From an uncultured Gemella sp. (lineage in GTDB: Bacteria > Bacillota > Bacilli > Staphylococcales > Gemellaceae): DNA of 60,400 nucleotides. Of this stretch, positions 1 to 9,153 are shown in pieces; position 1 is the stretch's first letter, and every line of letters starts with the position of its first letter. Both the position numbers and the translations under genes were made by a program. The stretch covers positions 1-60,400 of the forward strand of contig USNF01000006.1 of NCBI GenBank assembly GCA_900555985.1, written 5' to 3'. Under the pieces are notes generated by a model. That model saw nothing but the letters and a program-made list of their open reading frames with translations, searched no databases and had not been told where the DNA came from.

Positions 1-2
1 CA

Positions 3-1121
3 CGCGGAGTATATATTCATATTCCATTTTGTAAGTATATTTGTTCATATTGTGACTTTAATAAATTTTTTATACAAAGACAGCCAGTTGATAAATATAT
101 AGATTGTTTAATTAAAGAAATAGAGACAATAGAACAAGTATCGAATATAGAAACTATTTATATTGGTGGTGGAACACCTAGTGCTCTAAATGATGAACAA
201 TTACATCGTCTTTTGACAGCACTTAGAAAAAAAATTCCAGGACAACTTCGCGAATTTACATTTGAAGCCAACCCTGAGGATCTTGTTGATTCTAGGGTTG
301 CTTTAGTGAAAGAGTATGGAGTTGATAGAATTAGTATGGGAGTACAAACTTTTAACAATGAATTATTAAAAATTTTAGGACGAGGACATGTTGCAAATGA
401 TGTTGATATGGCAATCAGTAATTGCAAAAAACATGGAATTGAAAATATTAATGTAGACCTTATGTTCTCACTTCCGAAACAAACTATGGAAGATTTATAC
501 GATAGTATGAAAAGAGTAGTATCTTATGATATTAGTCATGTATCATGTTATTCACTAATACTAGAACAAAAAACTAAGTTATATAACCAAGTTCGAGATA
601 AAAAGGTAGTATTACCATCAAATGAAACAGAAGAACAAATGTATAATGAAGTTATTAGTTTCTTAACTGAAAATGGTTATGAACAATATGAAATAAGTAA
701 TTTTGCACGTCCTGGACACGAAAGTATCCATAATAGTAGCTATTGGAAAAATATAGAATATTATGGACTTGGAGCTGGTGCTCATGGCTATGTAGATGGT
801 ATACGCTATGCGAACCAAGGAGCATTAAAATTTTACATAGATAGCATGGAGGAAAAAGGTCATGCTAGACGTGAAGAAAATAAAGTAACGTTGAATGAAC
901 AAATAGAAGAAGAAATGTTTTTAGGACTACGTTTATTAGAAGGAGTAGACTTAATAGCTTTCGAAGAAAAATATGGTAAAAAAGTTCAAGAAATATTTAA
1001 AGATGTCGTTGAAAGAAATGTCAACGATGGTTATCTAGAAATTGTAGATAATAAATTACGTTTAACTCGTAAAGGATTATTTTACGGTAATGATGTCTTT
1101 TCAGAATTTTTACTGAATTAA
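3..1121 (+). CDS. hemW: Heme chaperone HemW (radical SAM), 5' partial
   Basis: Coproporphyrinogen-oxidase-like radical SAM protein, now understood as a heme chaperone. The open frame runs in from the left edge at base 3 with no start codon in the window. It reads HIPFCKYICSYCDF, which contains the CxxxCxxC cluster ligand motif (Cys codons at 30, 42 and 51) that binds the 4Fe-4S cluster. YIGGGTPS and EANPEDL follow, both typical of the HemW/HemN family. About 372 residues are visible against roughly 375-380 for the family, so only the first few codons are missing. The C-terminal winged-helix part (LTRKGLFYGNDVF) is intact. An ATG at 213 is internal and would remove the cluster motif, so it is not the start. 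HemW proteins differ from true HemN in lacking oxidase activity; that is family knowledge. Confidence 0.95.
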   Translation, partial: RGVYIHIPFCKYICSYCDFNKFFIQRQPVDKYIDCLIKEIETIEQVSNIETIYIGGGTPSALNDEQLHRLLTALRKKIPGQLREFTFEANPEDLVDSRVALVKEYGVDRISMGVQTFNNELLKILGRGHVANDVDMAISNCKKHGIENINVDLMFSLPKQTMEDLYDSMKRVVSYDISHVSCYSLILEQKTKLYNQVRDKKVVLPSNETEEQMYNEVISFLTENGYEQYEISNFARPGHESIHNSSYWKNIEYYGLGAGAHGYVDGIRYANQGALKFYIDSMEEKGHARREENKVTLNEQIEEEMFLGLRLLEGVDLIAFEEKYGKKVQEIFKDVVERNVNDGYLEIVDNKLRLTRKGLFYGNDVFSEFLLN

Positions 1122-1131
1122 AAATTAGGGC

Positions 1132-1156
1132 GCTCGGAGTAACTAATGCTCCGGGC
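1132..1156 (+). terminator. Hairpin after hemW, weak terminator or attenuator
   Basis: GCTCGGAG (1132-1139) pairs with CTCCGGGC (1149-1156), giving 8 bp with one G-U pair and a 9-nt loop. Only three T residues follow, so termination would be partial. It lies just upstream of the rnc ribosome binding site. Confidence 0.35.
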
Positions 1157-1190
1157 TTTCCTAGCAAGTATATAGAAAGGAGAATAGGTT

Positions 1191-1904
1191 ATGGAGAAAA
1201 GATATATTGAAGATTTACTTAATAAATTAAATAAAGATTATAATTTCAACCTAAAATATAGTAATAATTTTAAAATGGCATTTTCTCATTCATCATACAC
1301 TAATGAAAAGCGAATTGCTAAACATTTAAATTATGAACGTTTAGAGTTTTTAGGTGATGCTGTTGTTGAATTAACAACAAGTGAATTTTTATTTAAAAAA
1401 TTTCCAAACTTAGCAGAAGGTGAATTAACGAAATTAAGAGCATCGATTGTGTGTGAAAAAACGTTAGTAAAATATGCACTACAATTAAATCTTGATAAGT
1501 GTATTTTCTTAGGTAAAGGTGAGGAGAAAATGGGAGGTAGAAGTCGAGCAGCACTTCTTGCAGATATTTTTGAATCATTCACAGGAGCAATGTATTTAGA
1601 AGCAGGACTAGAGACTGTAAAAACATTTTTGAGTAATACTTTATTTACCGAAGTTGATAGTTTTGAATACTTAAGTTTTATAGATTATAAAACTATATTA
1701 CAAGAGTATGTTTCGAAAATTAAATTAGGTACCATAGAATATACAGTTCTTGATTCTAGTGGACCGTCACACCTTAAAACTTTTACTAGTGCTGTAATTA
1801 TTGATGGAAAACAATATGGTAGTGGAACTGCGAAAACAAAAAAAGAATCAGAACAACTTTCAGCAAAAGCAGCTTTAGAAAAATTAGAATATAAAGAAAT
1901 ATAG
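1191..1904 (+). CDS. rnc: Ribonuclease III
   Basis: Double-strand-specific endoribonuclease for rRNA and mRNA processing, 237 residues, the usual length. The RNase III signature ERLEFLGDAVVE lies at about residues 49-60 and carries the conserved catalytic acidic residues. The second acidic cluster (LLADIFESFTGAMYLE) is at about 120-137. A C-terminal double-stranded-RNA-binding domain covers about 160-232, with GSGTAKTKKESEQLSAKAAL near the end. The start is supported by AAAGGAG shortly upstream. It precedes smc by 35 bases, the classic rnc-smc pairing of Firmicutes, and the two are probably cotranscribed. Confidence 0.97.
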   Translation: MEKRYIEDLLNKLNKDYNFNLKYSNNFKMAFSHSSYTNEKRIAKHLNYERLEFLGDAVVELTTSEFLFKKFPNLAEGELTKLRASIVCEKTLVKYALQLNLDKCIFLGKGEEKMGGRSRAALLADIFESFTGAMYLEAGLETVKTFLSNTLFTEVDSFEYLSFIDYKTILQEYVSKIKLGTIEYTVLDSSGPSHLKTFTSAVIIDGKQYGSGTAKTKKESEQLSAKAALEKLEYKEI

Positions 1905-1942
1905 AAAAGGAATTTGTTATAGAATTTAGAAAGGAGAGCATG

Positions 1943-4900
1943 ATGAAATTATCAAAAGTAGAAATAACAGGCTTTAAGTCTTTTCAGAAAAAAACAACTT
2001 TTGAATTTAAAAATAATTTAATCGGTGTTGTAGGGCCAAATGGTTCAGGAAAAAGTAATATAATTGATGCTATTCGCTGGGTTCTAGGTGAACAATCAGC
2101 CAAAAACCTTCGTGGTAGTAGCATGAAAGATGTTATCTTTTCGGGTACTGAAGATGTAAAGAGAAAAAACTTTGCGGAAGTAGCCGTTACTTTTAGTGAT
2201 GCCGAAAAATCGTGTGAAATAAAAAGACGCCTTTATAGAAATGGGGATAGTGAATATTTCTTAGATGATAAGCGTGCAAAATTAAAAGATATAACTAATG
2301 TTTATCTTGATTTAGGAATTAACAAGGAAAGTTATAGTATTATTACTCAAGGTAAAGTAGAAGACATTATATCTTCAAAGCCTGTTGATCGTCGTGCTAT
2401 TATTGAAGAAGCATCTGGTGTTTTAAAATATAAAAACAAAAAGAAAGAAACAAATGCTAAGTTAGAGAAAACCAATGATAATTTAATGCGACTTAATGAT
2501 ATTTTCTCTGAAATTAGTTCGCGTTATGAAATATTAGAAGAACAAAAAAATAAAACTCAAAAATATTTAGATTATTCTAAAGAATTAGAAGGAAAAGATA
2601 TATTAATAAATATTTATAATATATCTGAATATCAAAAGAAGCTTGCTGTATTATTAGATGAGAAGAAAGTAATACAAGCTGAGAAAGAATCTTTAGAAGC
2701 TAAACAAGAAGAATTAATTAAAGATCTTGAAAATGTTAAAAATAGTTTAGTATCATTAGATAAAACATATATTAAATATCATGATGAAGAGTTAGAACTT
2801 GTTCAGAAAAAAGAGAGTCTACAATCTGAACTTAACGTTATAGAAGAGAGAAAAAATAATAGAAATCTTCGTAGTGAAAAACTTGATGAGGACATATCAT
2901 ATCAACTAGAAAGATTAGAGAATCTTCAAGATAGATTAAAACAACGAGAACAAATAAAAGACGAAAATAAAAAGAAAATTAAAGAGCTAAATAAAGAAAT
3001 AATAGATTTAGAAAATGGTGGAGAGTATAATCTTGAAACTATAGAAAATATTATTGAAGAGCTAAAAGATACATATTATAACTTGATTAATGAAGAAACA
3101 AGACTGGAAAATAGTATTGAATATGCTCGTAAAAATCTAGAAAGTGCTGACGAAAACTACAAGGAATTATATCAAACTATAGAAAGACAAAAAGAAGAAT
3201 ATAGTAGTAAGGTAAGTGAGTTAGAAACAGCAACTAATAAACAGAGTTCTTTAAAAGAAGAATTATCAAAAGTTGAATCAGACTTAGCGAAACTTACAGA
3301 AAAAAATATACTAATTTCTTCATCTCAAAAAAATATAGATGAACAGTTAAATAAAGGATATAATTTTAAAAATAATCTTGAAAATCGTAAGAAGTTTTTA
3401 GAAGATCAAATTAATAATTTAAGCTTTTATAATATCGGAGTAAAGGAAGTATTATCAAATAAAGACAGTATTGGTGGAGTACATAATAGTGTTGCTAATA
3501 TTATTAGTTTTGATAATGAGTATGCTACAGCACTAGATATAGCTCTAGGCCAAGCACAACAAAATATAGTAGTAGAAAATGAAACTATAGCTAAAAAGTG
3601 CATAGAACATTTGAAAAAGTCTAACAAAGGTCGAGTTACATTTTTACCTCTTAATAATATTAAAGCTAAAGCTATTTCATCAGATGTATACAGCACATTA
3701 ATGAAAGAAGAAGGCTTTATTAATATAGCGGAAAACTTGGTTAGTGTTGAACCTAATTATAAAAACATAGTATCACACCTATTAGGACTAGTGATAATTG
3801 TCGATAATATGGATAATGCTAACCGCATAGCTAGAAAGATTAACTTTAGAAATAGAATAATAACACTAGATGGTCAAGTAATTAATAGCGGTGGTTCTAT
3901 TACTGGTGGGGCTATCAATAAAAACAATAACTCATCAATCAAACATAAAGCGGAATTAGATGAATTAAGTAATAATTTGAAAAAAATTGATGATAAAATA
4001 GCTAAGCTAAGTGATGAAAAAAATCAAGTTACTTCTCAGCAAAAAGAGTTAATTGAGATTATCACAAAAAATAAAGAAATAAAAGAAGAACTAATTTTTA
4101 AAGTTAAAGAATTAGAGTTAGAAATAAATCATAAGAATTCAGAAATAAGAACTCTAACTACTAATATAAAACTAAATGAAAATAAATTATCAGACTACAA
4201 GAAAGATGATAATAGCTTCGAAAGTATCGAAAAATTAACTAAAGATCTAGAGAAAATTCGAGCAGAATTAGTTGTTTTAGATAAGAGAATTAAAGAAGAA
4301 AATAATAAAAAACAAAATGCACAAAGTGCAGAAGAACTATATTTAGAAAAAATAGCTGAACTAAAAATAGAGAAGTCTAAGCTAGATGAAAATAATAAAC
4401 ATCTTCAAGAAACTATAGAGAATTTAACTATAGATATAAAAGATACCCAAGAGCAGTTAAATAGACTAGAAGCATCTAAAAATGCCGATTCACTAAGTGA
4501 AGAAGATGAAAAAGCAATACTAGAAAACAATTCTAAGTTAATAAGTGAATATAGCGAAAGATTAACAACTTTAAAAACATTGTTATCTGACTTAGATATG
4601 GAAAAAACAGGATTGTTTAAACGTGAAAAAGAGATAACTTCTTCTCAACAACGTAATAATGAATCTTTACGTGAGAAAATCGCAGAATTTGAAAAACTGA
4701 CAGTTGCTCAAACAAAAATAGAAGTGAAAACAGATGAGTATTTAGAAAATCTAATCGAAAACTATAGTGTGACATATGAAAGTGTAGCGCATAGGTTAAC
4801 TGAAGAAAATATATCTGAAATCCCTTCTTACAAATCAAGAGTAATAAGTTTACGTCGTGAAATAGCAGATCTTGGAAATGTAAACTTGTATGCTATTGAA

Positions 4901-5497
4901 GAGTTTGAAGAAACTAAGGAACGTTATGATTTCTACAATGAACAAATTACTGACTTGGTAGAGGCTAAAGAAAAGTTAGAAGAAACAATAGCCGAAATCG
5001 ATAAAGAAGTTAAAGAACGTTTCTTAGAAACATTTGTTCAAGTAGCTGAGAACTTTAATACTATATTTAAAGAATTATTCAAAGGTGGTTATGCTGATAT
5101 GACATTAGAAACACCGAATGATATTTTAAATACAGGTATTGTTATTGAAGCTTCTCCACCAGGGAAAAAACTTCAAAACTTATCACTTCTTTCAGGAGGG
5201 GAAAAATCATTAACTGCGATAAGCTTACTATTCGCAATATTAAAAGTAAAAAATCCTCCTTTCGTAGTACTTGATGAGGTGGAAGCGGCACTTGATGAGG
5301 AGAATGTAAATAGATTTGCTAAATTCCTTAAAGTATATTCTGTAGATAATCAGTTCTTAGTAATAACTCACCGTCGAGGAACTATGGAAGCTATGGATAC
5401 ATTATACGGTGTAACAATGCAAGAAAAAGGTATTAGTTTTATTTTAGAATTAGAGTTGAAAGATGTAATAGAAAACTTTGAGGAAAATATAAAGTAA
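1943..5497 (+). CDS. smc: Chromosome partition protein SMC
   Basis: SMC ATPase of the chromosome condensation complex, acting with ScpA and ScpB. The N-terminal head has GPNGSGKSN at about residues 31-39. Two long coiled coils flank a hinge at about 510-655, which contains GGSITGGAI. The C-terminal head has the signature LSGGEKS at about 1083 and Walker B VVLDEVEAALD. There are two adjacent ATG codons (1940 and 1943). AAGGAG at 1931-1936 is only 3 bases from the first and 6 from the second, so 1943 is preferred, giving 1184 residues. ftsY, the common next gene in this operon type, is not present here; a SAP-like gene takes its place. Confidence 0.97.
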   Translation: MKLSKVEITGFKSFQKKTTFEFKNNLIGVVGPNGSGKSNIIDAIRWVLGEQSAKNLRGSSMKDVIFSGTEDVKRKNFAEVAVTFSDAEKSCEIKRRLYRNGDSEYFLDDKRAKLKDITNVYLDLGINKESYSIITQGKVEDIISSKPVDRRAIIEEASGVLKYKNKKKETNAKLEKTNDNLMRLNDIFSEISSRYEILEEQKNKTQKYLDYSKELEGKDILINIYNISEYQKKLAVLLDEKKVIQAEKESLEAKQEELIKDLENVKNSLVSLDKTYIKYHDEELELVQKKESLQSELNVIEERKNNRNLRSEKLDEDISYQLERLENLQDRLKQREQIKDENKKKIKELNKEIIDLENGGEYNLETIENIIEELKDTYYNLINEETRLENSIEYARKNLESADENYKELYQTIERQKEEYSSKVSELETATNKQSSLKEELSKVESDLAKLTEKNILISSSQKNIDEQLNKGYNFKNNLENRKKFLEDQINNLSFYNIGVKEVLSNKDSIGGVHNSVANIISFDNEYATALDIALGQAQQNIVVENETIAKKCIEHLKKSNKGRVTFLPLNNIKAKAISSDVYSTLMKEEGFINIAENLVSVEPNYKNIVSHLLGLVIIVDNMDNANRIARKINFRNRIITLDGQVINSGGSITGGAINKNNNSSIKHKAELDELSNNLKKIDDKIAKLSDEKNQVTSQQKELIEIITKNKEIKEELIFKVKELELEINHKNSEIRTLTTNIKLNENKLSDYKKDDNSFESIEKLTKDLEKIRAELVVLDKRIKEENNKKQNAQSAEELYLEKIAELKIEKSKLDENNKHLQETIENLTIDIKDTQEQLNRLEASKNADSLSEEDEKAILENNSKLISEYSERLTTLKTLLSDLDMEKTGLFKREKEITSSQQRNNESLREKIAEFEKLTVAQTKIEVKTDEYLENLIENYSVTYESVAHRLTEENISEIPSYKSRVISLRREIADLGNVNLYAIEEFEETKERYDFYNEQITDLVEAKEKLEETIAEIDKEVKERFLETFVQVAENFNTIFKELFKGGYADMTLETPNDILNTGIVIEASPPGKKLQNLSLLSGGEKSLTAISLLFAILKVKNPPFVVLDEVEAALDEENVNRFAKFLKVYSVDNQFLVITHRRGTMEAMDTLYGVTMQEKGISFILELELKDVIENFEENIK

Positions 5498-6031
5498 ATG
5501 GATAAGAGAATTAAGGAAATATATATAAATCATGAAAATATACCTTATATTTCTCCAGATAGGAATATAGGCGAATGGTTGTTAAATCCTAAACCTGTAC
5601 CTAAAAGAAATATGATTAATTTAGGTGATAAATTACTTGCTGGAGATATTATTCTATTATGGCGTGTTGGTTTTGGTACATTTACTACAGAATCGTGGTT
5701 TCCTAAGTATTTTGAGTATACGTATGGAATCAATGCTCCAGAGAATCTAAGTAAACTTGTAAAAAAAGGTTTTGTTGAAGTAGAAAGTGCTTTTGCATCA
5801 TTAAAGCATATTAATTCAACAATGAAGAAAAATATACTTAAACAAAAGGGTATAAAAGGTTTATCCAAATTAAAGGCAGCTGAGTTAGATGAAGCACTAA
5901 AGGAAAACTTTAGTGAGGAAGAATTAGCTAATACCTTCAGTATTAGAGGATATGCATTAACAAAAAAAGGGAAACAAGCTTTATTAAATAATCAAGAGGT
6001 TGTTGATAGACATCCTAAAAAGAATATATAA
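5498..6031 (+). CDS. SAP-like domain protein, function unknown
   Basis: I do not recognise a characterised family for the whole 177 residues. The middle (about 108-140) reads as a SAP-like helix-turn-helix segment around GIKGLSKLKAAELDEAL, a fold often used for DNA binding. It is followed by YALTKKGKQALLNNQE, a pattern seen in Firmicute proteins of unknown role. The N-terminal third is rich in aromatic residues (WLLNPKPVPKRN, ESWFPKYFEYTYG). There is no signal peptide or membrane segment. The ATG follows the smc TAA with no gap, so translation is probably coupled to smc, and a terminator closes the unit. A chromosome-linked role is only an inference from this position. Confidence 0.75.
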   Translation: MDKRIKEIYINHENIPYISPDRNIGEWLLNPKPVPKRNMINLGDKLLAGDIILLWRVGFGTFTTESWFPKYFEYTYGINAPENLSKLVKKGFVEVESAFASLKHINSTMKKNILKQKGIKGLSKLKAAELDEALKENFSEEELANTFSIRGYALTKKGKQALLNNQEVVDRHPKKNI

Positions 6032-6043
6032 AATATAATACGG

Positions 6044-6075
6044 AGGACCTAGTAAATTACTAGGTCCTTATTTTG
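6044..6075 (+). terminator. Rho-independent terminator of the hemW-rnc-smc region
   Basis: AGGACCTAGTA (6044-6054) pairs with TACTAGGTCCT (6058-6068), an 11-bp perfect stem with a 3-nt loop, followed by TTATTTTG. Confidence 0.9.
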
Positions 6076-6083
6076 TGGAATCA

Positions 6084-6112
6084 TTGACCTTATAATAAAT
6101 AAATTATATAAT
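6084..6112 (+). promoter_or_regulatory. Sigma-A type promoter of the oxidoreductase-tetR unit
   Basis: TTGACC (6084-6089), a 17-base spacer and TATAAT (6107-6112) make a near-consensus vegetative promoter. Confidence 0.8.
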
Positions 6113-6125
6113 AATAATATACAAA

Positions 6126-6141
6126 TTGAGTCACCACTCAA
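6126..6141 (+). promoter_or_regulatory. Candidate TetR-type operator
   Basis: TTGAGT-CACC-ACTCAA is a perfect inverted repeat with 6-base arms and a 4-base spacer. It starts about 14 bases after the -10 box, so it overlaps or closely follows the predicted transcription start. The second gene of the unit encodes a TetR-family protein, so autoregulation is a reasonable inference. Confidence 0.5.
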
Positions 6142-6158
6142 AATAAGGAGTGATAAAA

Positions 6159-7175
6159 ATGTCTAGAAAAGAAATAATATATAATAAATTTGGAAAAGTA
6201 GACGATATTTTAGAATTTGTTACAACTGATTCTAATAAACTAAATAACGATGAAGTTCGCATTAAAGTATATTCGGTCGGATTAAATCCAGTTGATTATA
6301 AAATTTTTGAAGGTGTTAAACAACTAAGAATACTATCTTTTTTTATGAAATTAAAAAGGCCAAGTGAATGGTTTAAATCTAAGAAAGCACTCTTTCCTAG
6401 AGGAGTAGGTAGAGATTTCTCAGGGGTTATTTTAGAAATTGGAAGTAATGTTTCAAATTTTTCAGTAGGAGATAAGGTTTTTGGAACTATAATTAATCCT
6501 CCAGGTTTAGGAACAAAAAAAGGTGCCTTAACAACTGAACTTTGTGTTAAAGAAAGTGAAATATATATAAAGCCAGATAATATTAGTTTTAATATGGCAT
6601 CAACAATGGGAGTTGCTTCACTAACTGTTGGTGGAGCATTTAGAAAAATTAATCTTCAGAGTGATGATATTGTCGTAATATCAGCTGCCTCAGGAGGAAT
6701 AGGATCAATTGCTGTTCAATATGCAGTAGCAAAAGGAGCAAAGGTACTAGGGATAGCAAGTGAAAATAGTTCGGAGTATATTAAATCATTAGGAGGAATT
6801 CCGATTTCATACAATAGAGATATAGAGAGTCAAATTTTTGAATGTTTAAATGAAAAAGAAAAAGTTACTAAATTTTTAGATTGTTATGGGGGAGAATATG
6901 TAAAACTTGGCTTTAATTTAGGTTTAAAAGGAAGTGATATTGGTACTTTAGTACCATCACCATATGTCATGATAAGGGGTGCAAATTTTACAGGTCCTAG
7001 ACATTCTCGATATTCTGATTTTATTGAATTAGCAAAATTAGTATCTAATAATCAGGTAAAAATAAATGTGGATAATGTTTATAATTTTTCATTAGCTGAT
7101 GTGAAAAAAGCATATAATAAATTAGAACAGGGTCATACAAAAGGAAAACTTGTTGTAGAAATAAATAAGGAATAA
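6159..7175 (+). CDS. NADP-dependent quinone-oxidoreductase-like MDR protein
   Basis: Medium-chain dehydrogenase/reductase of the quinone oxidoreductase type, 338 residues and cytosolic. The N-terminal GroES-like part has VGLNPVDYK and GRDFSGVILEIG. The Rossmann nucleotide-binding part has VISAASGGIGSIAVQYA at about residues 170-190. No zinc-ligand cysteine/histidine set is visible, as expected for the quinone-reductase branch. The longest frame begins at GTG 6150, but that codon lies inside the ribosome binding site AAGGAG (6145-6150). ATG 6159 has correct spacing and is chosen. It is followed after 12 bases by a TetR regulator, so it is likely the repressed target. The substrate is unknown; electrophile or quinone detoxification would fit the family. 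Confidence 0.85.
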   Translation: MSRKEIIYNKFGKVDDILEFVTTDSNKLNNDEVRIKVYSVGLNPVDYKIFEGVKQLRILSFFMKLKRPSEWFKSKKALFPRGVGRDFSGVILEIGSNVSNFSVGDKVFGTIINPPGLGTKKGALTTELCVKESEIYIKPDNISFNMASTMGVASLTVGGAFRKINLQSDDIVVISAASGGIGSIAVQYAVAKGAKVLGIASENSSEYIKSLGGIPISYNRDIESQIFECLNEKEKVTKFLDCYGGEYVKLGFNLGLKGSDIGTLVPSPYVMIRGANFTGPRHSRYSDFIELAKLVSNNQVKINVDNVYNFSLADVKKAYNKLEQGHTKGKLVVEINKE

Positions 7176-7187
7176 AAATAAATTAAT

Positions 7188-7832
7188 ATGAAAAATTTAA
7201 TAACGGAATTTAATAATAAAATAAAAGTAACCAATCTTAGTAAGAAACAGCAAATGGTATTAATAGCAAGTTTAGAACTATTTTCAGAATTAGGATTTGA
7301 GAATACAAAAACTAATGATATTGCAAAAAGAGCTAATGTGTCAGAAGGAACAGTATATAGTTTTTTTAAAACCAAAGAGGGCATATTAAACGCTATTGTA
7401 TCAAAATTTATGGATGAAATAATACCAAACATTATTTTTGAATTTTCTGATAAGAATTTTATAAATAATTATAGTAGTTTCTCAGAATTTATTTATACAA
7501 TTGTAAAGGATAGATTAATATTTATTCAAGAAAATTTATTACAATTAAAAATAATTTTTCAGAGAATACTAATTGATAAAAATCTTGTAAAAAAAATTGA
7601 GAAAATAATTGTTGATGGTATACTTCAATCAATTAGTTCGATATTAAACTATTATAAGAAGAATAATATAATTATAGATTTACCAAATGAAAGAATTGTT
7701 AGATATCTTTTTTCTTTAACATTATCTTATATGATACCTCAAATGATAATGGAAGAGAATAGAGAATTAGATATAAATGAAGTTACAGATGAAATAGTTG
7801 AATTTCTAACAAGAGCATTGTTAATACAATAA
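7188..7832 (+). CDS. TetR family transcriptional regulator
   Basis: A 214-residue repressor-type protein. The N-terminal helix-turn-helix is clear: ASLELFSELGFENTKTNDIA and then ANVSEGTVYSFFKTKEGIL, at about residues 26-66. The remainder is an all-helical ligand-binding and dimer domain without recognisable specificity. The ribosome binding site is weak (TAAGGA at the end of the previous gene), consistent with translation following the upstream oxidoreductase. It probably controls its own unit through the inverted repeat at 6126-6141. The ligand is unknown. Confidence 0.9.
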   Translation: MKNLITEFNNKIKVTNLSKKQQMVLIASLELFSELGFENTKTNDIAKRANVSEGTVYSFFKTKEGILNAIVSKFMDEIIPNIIFEFSDKNFINNYSSFSEFIYTIVKDRLIFIQENLLQLKIIFQRILIDKNLVKKIEKIIVDGILQSISSILNYYKKNNIIIDLPNERIVRYLFSLTLSYMIPQMIMEENRELDINEVTDEIVEFLTRALLIQ

Positions 7833-7892
7833 ATCAATCAAGAAAAAATGTTTACTTTGAAAATTTTGGGGAAAATTAATGAATAAAAAAAC

Positions 7893-7950
7893 ATCCTTTC
7901 TTAATAGAATAAGAGTATATCAAATTCTATAATAAAGAAAGGATGATTTT
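7893..7950. terminator. Large hairpin between convergent genes
   Basis: CATCCTTTCTT near 7893 pairs with AAGAAAGGATG near 7935-7945. A nested ATAGAAT/ATTCTAT pair lies inside, and T residues follow on the plus strand. On the minus strand the distal arm is followed by a T-run, so it can serve both tetR and the convergent transporter gene. A second short hairpin, CACCTTT/AAAGGTG at 8021-8036, overlaps the transporter stop codon. Confidence 0.7.
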
Positions 7951-8027
7951 TACTGTATTTTTTCAAATATAGATTAAAAATATAATATAAAGATTATTTC
8001 AAATTTATTTTAAAGAAAATCACCTTT

Positions 8028-8939
8028 TTAAAGGTGGTTATTATTTTTTGTTAAAAAGCCATACCAAACATATGCTACGATAATTACGGCTAATAACTCA
8101 CTAAGATAAATAAGTATAGTTAGAAATGACAGGGTTCCTAATTGATAGTACAATCCAGTCTTTTGGAAAGCTATTGCGCAAATAACTAATGGGAAAGTAA
8201 ATGCAGAAAAGCTAGGATAAAATTTTCTATTTAATAAAAATGGTAGTTGAAGAAGTACAAAAATAAAAAACAATATAGTAAGTGGAATAAGAACACTTAA
8301 AATAAATGTACTTTTATTTGTGATACCAATCATATAACTAGCTAATAATAGTCCACCAGGGGCTGAAAAAACTGTAATAGTAGGAAAATCACCGTCATTA
8401 TAATGTTTATAAATATATACTCTATATAATACAAATGGTATTAGTATAAGGTAATTTATAAAAGAGAAGTAAAAGAAAATTTTCCCTAAAAATTCAACAT
8501 TATAATTAATTGCAGTGACTGTTACTACTGCTGGTCCAACAAAAGTTATAAACCAAGTTGGATAAATATTTTTAATATGTCTTTCTTTAATGATAAAGTT
8601 GTAAATAGCATAACAAACAACACAAATATCAAGAAAAATTCCAATAATCCACGTAGGTAAACTATATAATCCTATATATTTTTTAAAAAATGAACTTAAA
8701 AGCATAATACTCATTGGGTACGTTGCTAAAACTGTGGCTATAACAGGCTTTTTCATTTCTTCAGTTAGACTCTTAAAATTATCAATAAATTTAATCGTTA
8801 AAAGTACAATTATAATTAAAGATAAAATACTAAAAATAAGTTGAAGAGTAGGACTATAAGCTTGTAATAGATTGCCAAGAGCAACTGAACCAAGAGCAAG
8901 CCCAGAAATTGGTATAGGTAAATTTCTAATTATATTCAT
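8028..8939 (-). CDS. TDT (TehA/SLAC1-like) family transporter
   Basis: A 303-residue polytopic membrane protein with about ten hydrophobic segments. It has hallmarks of the tellurite-resistance/dicarboxylate transporter family: an N-terminal PIPISGLALG, PTWFITFVGPAVV mid-protein, FSAPGGLLLASY, and FSAFTFPLVICAIAF near the C-terminus. The family includes the TehA/SLAC1 anion channels and bacterial proteins sometimes labelled exfoliative toxin A/B-like, a label that says nothing about toxicity. The gene stands alone and reads toward the tetR unit. The substrate cannot be told from sequence; anion or weak-acid transport is the family expectation. Confidence 0.85.
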   Translation of the reverse strand: MNIIRNLPIPISGLALGSVALGNLLQAYSPTLQLIFSILSLIIIVLLTIKFIDNFKSLTEEMKKPVIATVLATYPMSIMLLSSFFKKYIGLYSLPTWIIGIFLDICVVCYAIYNFIIKERHIKNIYPTWFITFVGPAVVTVTAINYNVEFLGKIFFYFSFINYLILIPFVLYRVYIYKHYNDGDFPTITVFSAPGGLLLASYMIGITNKSTFILSVLIPLTILFFIFVLLQLPFLLNRKFYPSFSAFTFPLVICAIAFQKTGLYYQLGTLSFLTILIYLSELLAVIIVAYVWYGFLTKNNNHL

Positions 8940-9109
8940 AAATGACTCCTAAATTTTAATTTCACTTATAATTGTATACGATTTCACATAATAATTCAAT
9001 AAATTTCCTGTTCTTACTTTAAAAAATAAAATTTAATTTGATACACAAAAAATGAATTCATAAATACAGTGTTATCAAGTTAATGTCTAGAAAATAATGA
9101 TGGATTAAT

Positions 9110-9145
9110 AAAAACTCCTTGTATAAAGCTATACAAGGAGTTTTT
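9110..9145. terminator. Terminator after the metal-binding lipoprotein gene
   Basis: AAAAACTCCTTGTAT (9110-9124) pairs perfectly over 15 bp with ATACAAGGAGTTTTT (9131-9145) around a 6-nt loop. A/T tracts on both sides make it usable in either direction; the main user is the minus-strand lipoprotein gene. Confidence 0.9.
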
Positions 9146-9153
9146 TAAAGTTA

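Noticed and set aside
7880..7935. Short frame after GGGGAAAATTA starting at ATG 7880
   Set aside because: It runs into the left arm of the large terminator hairpin and has no similarity that I recognise; more likely chance.
8028..8939. Exfoliative-toxin-like label for the TDT transporter
   Set aside because: The label is a historical database name; the sequence is a ten-helix transporter with no toxin features.
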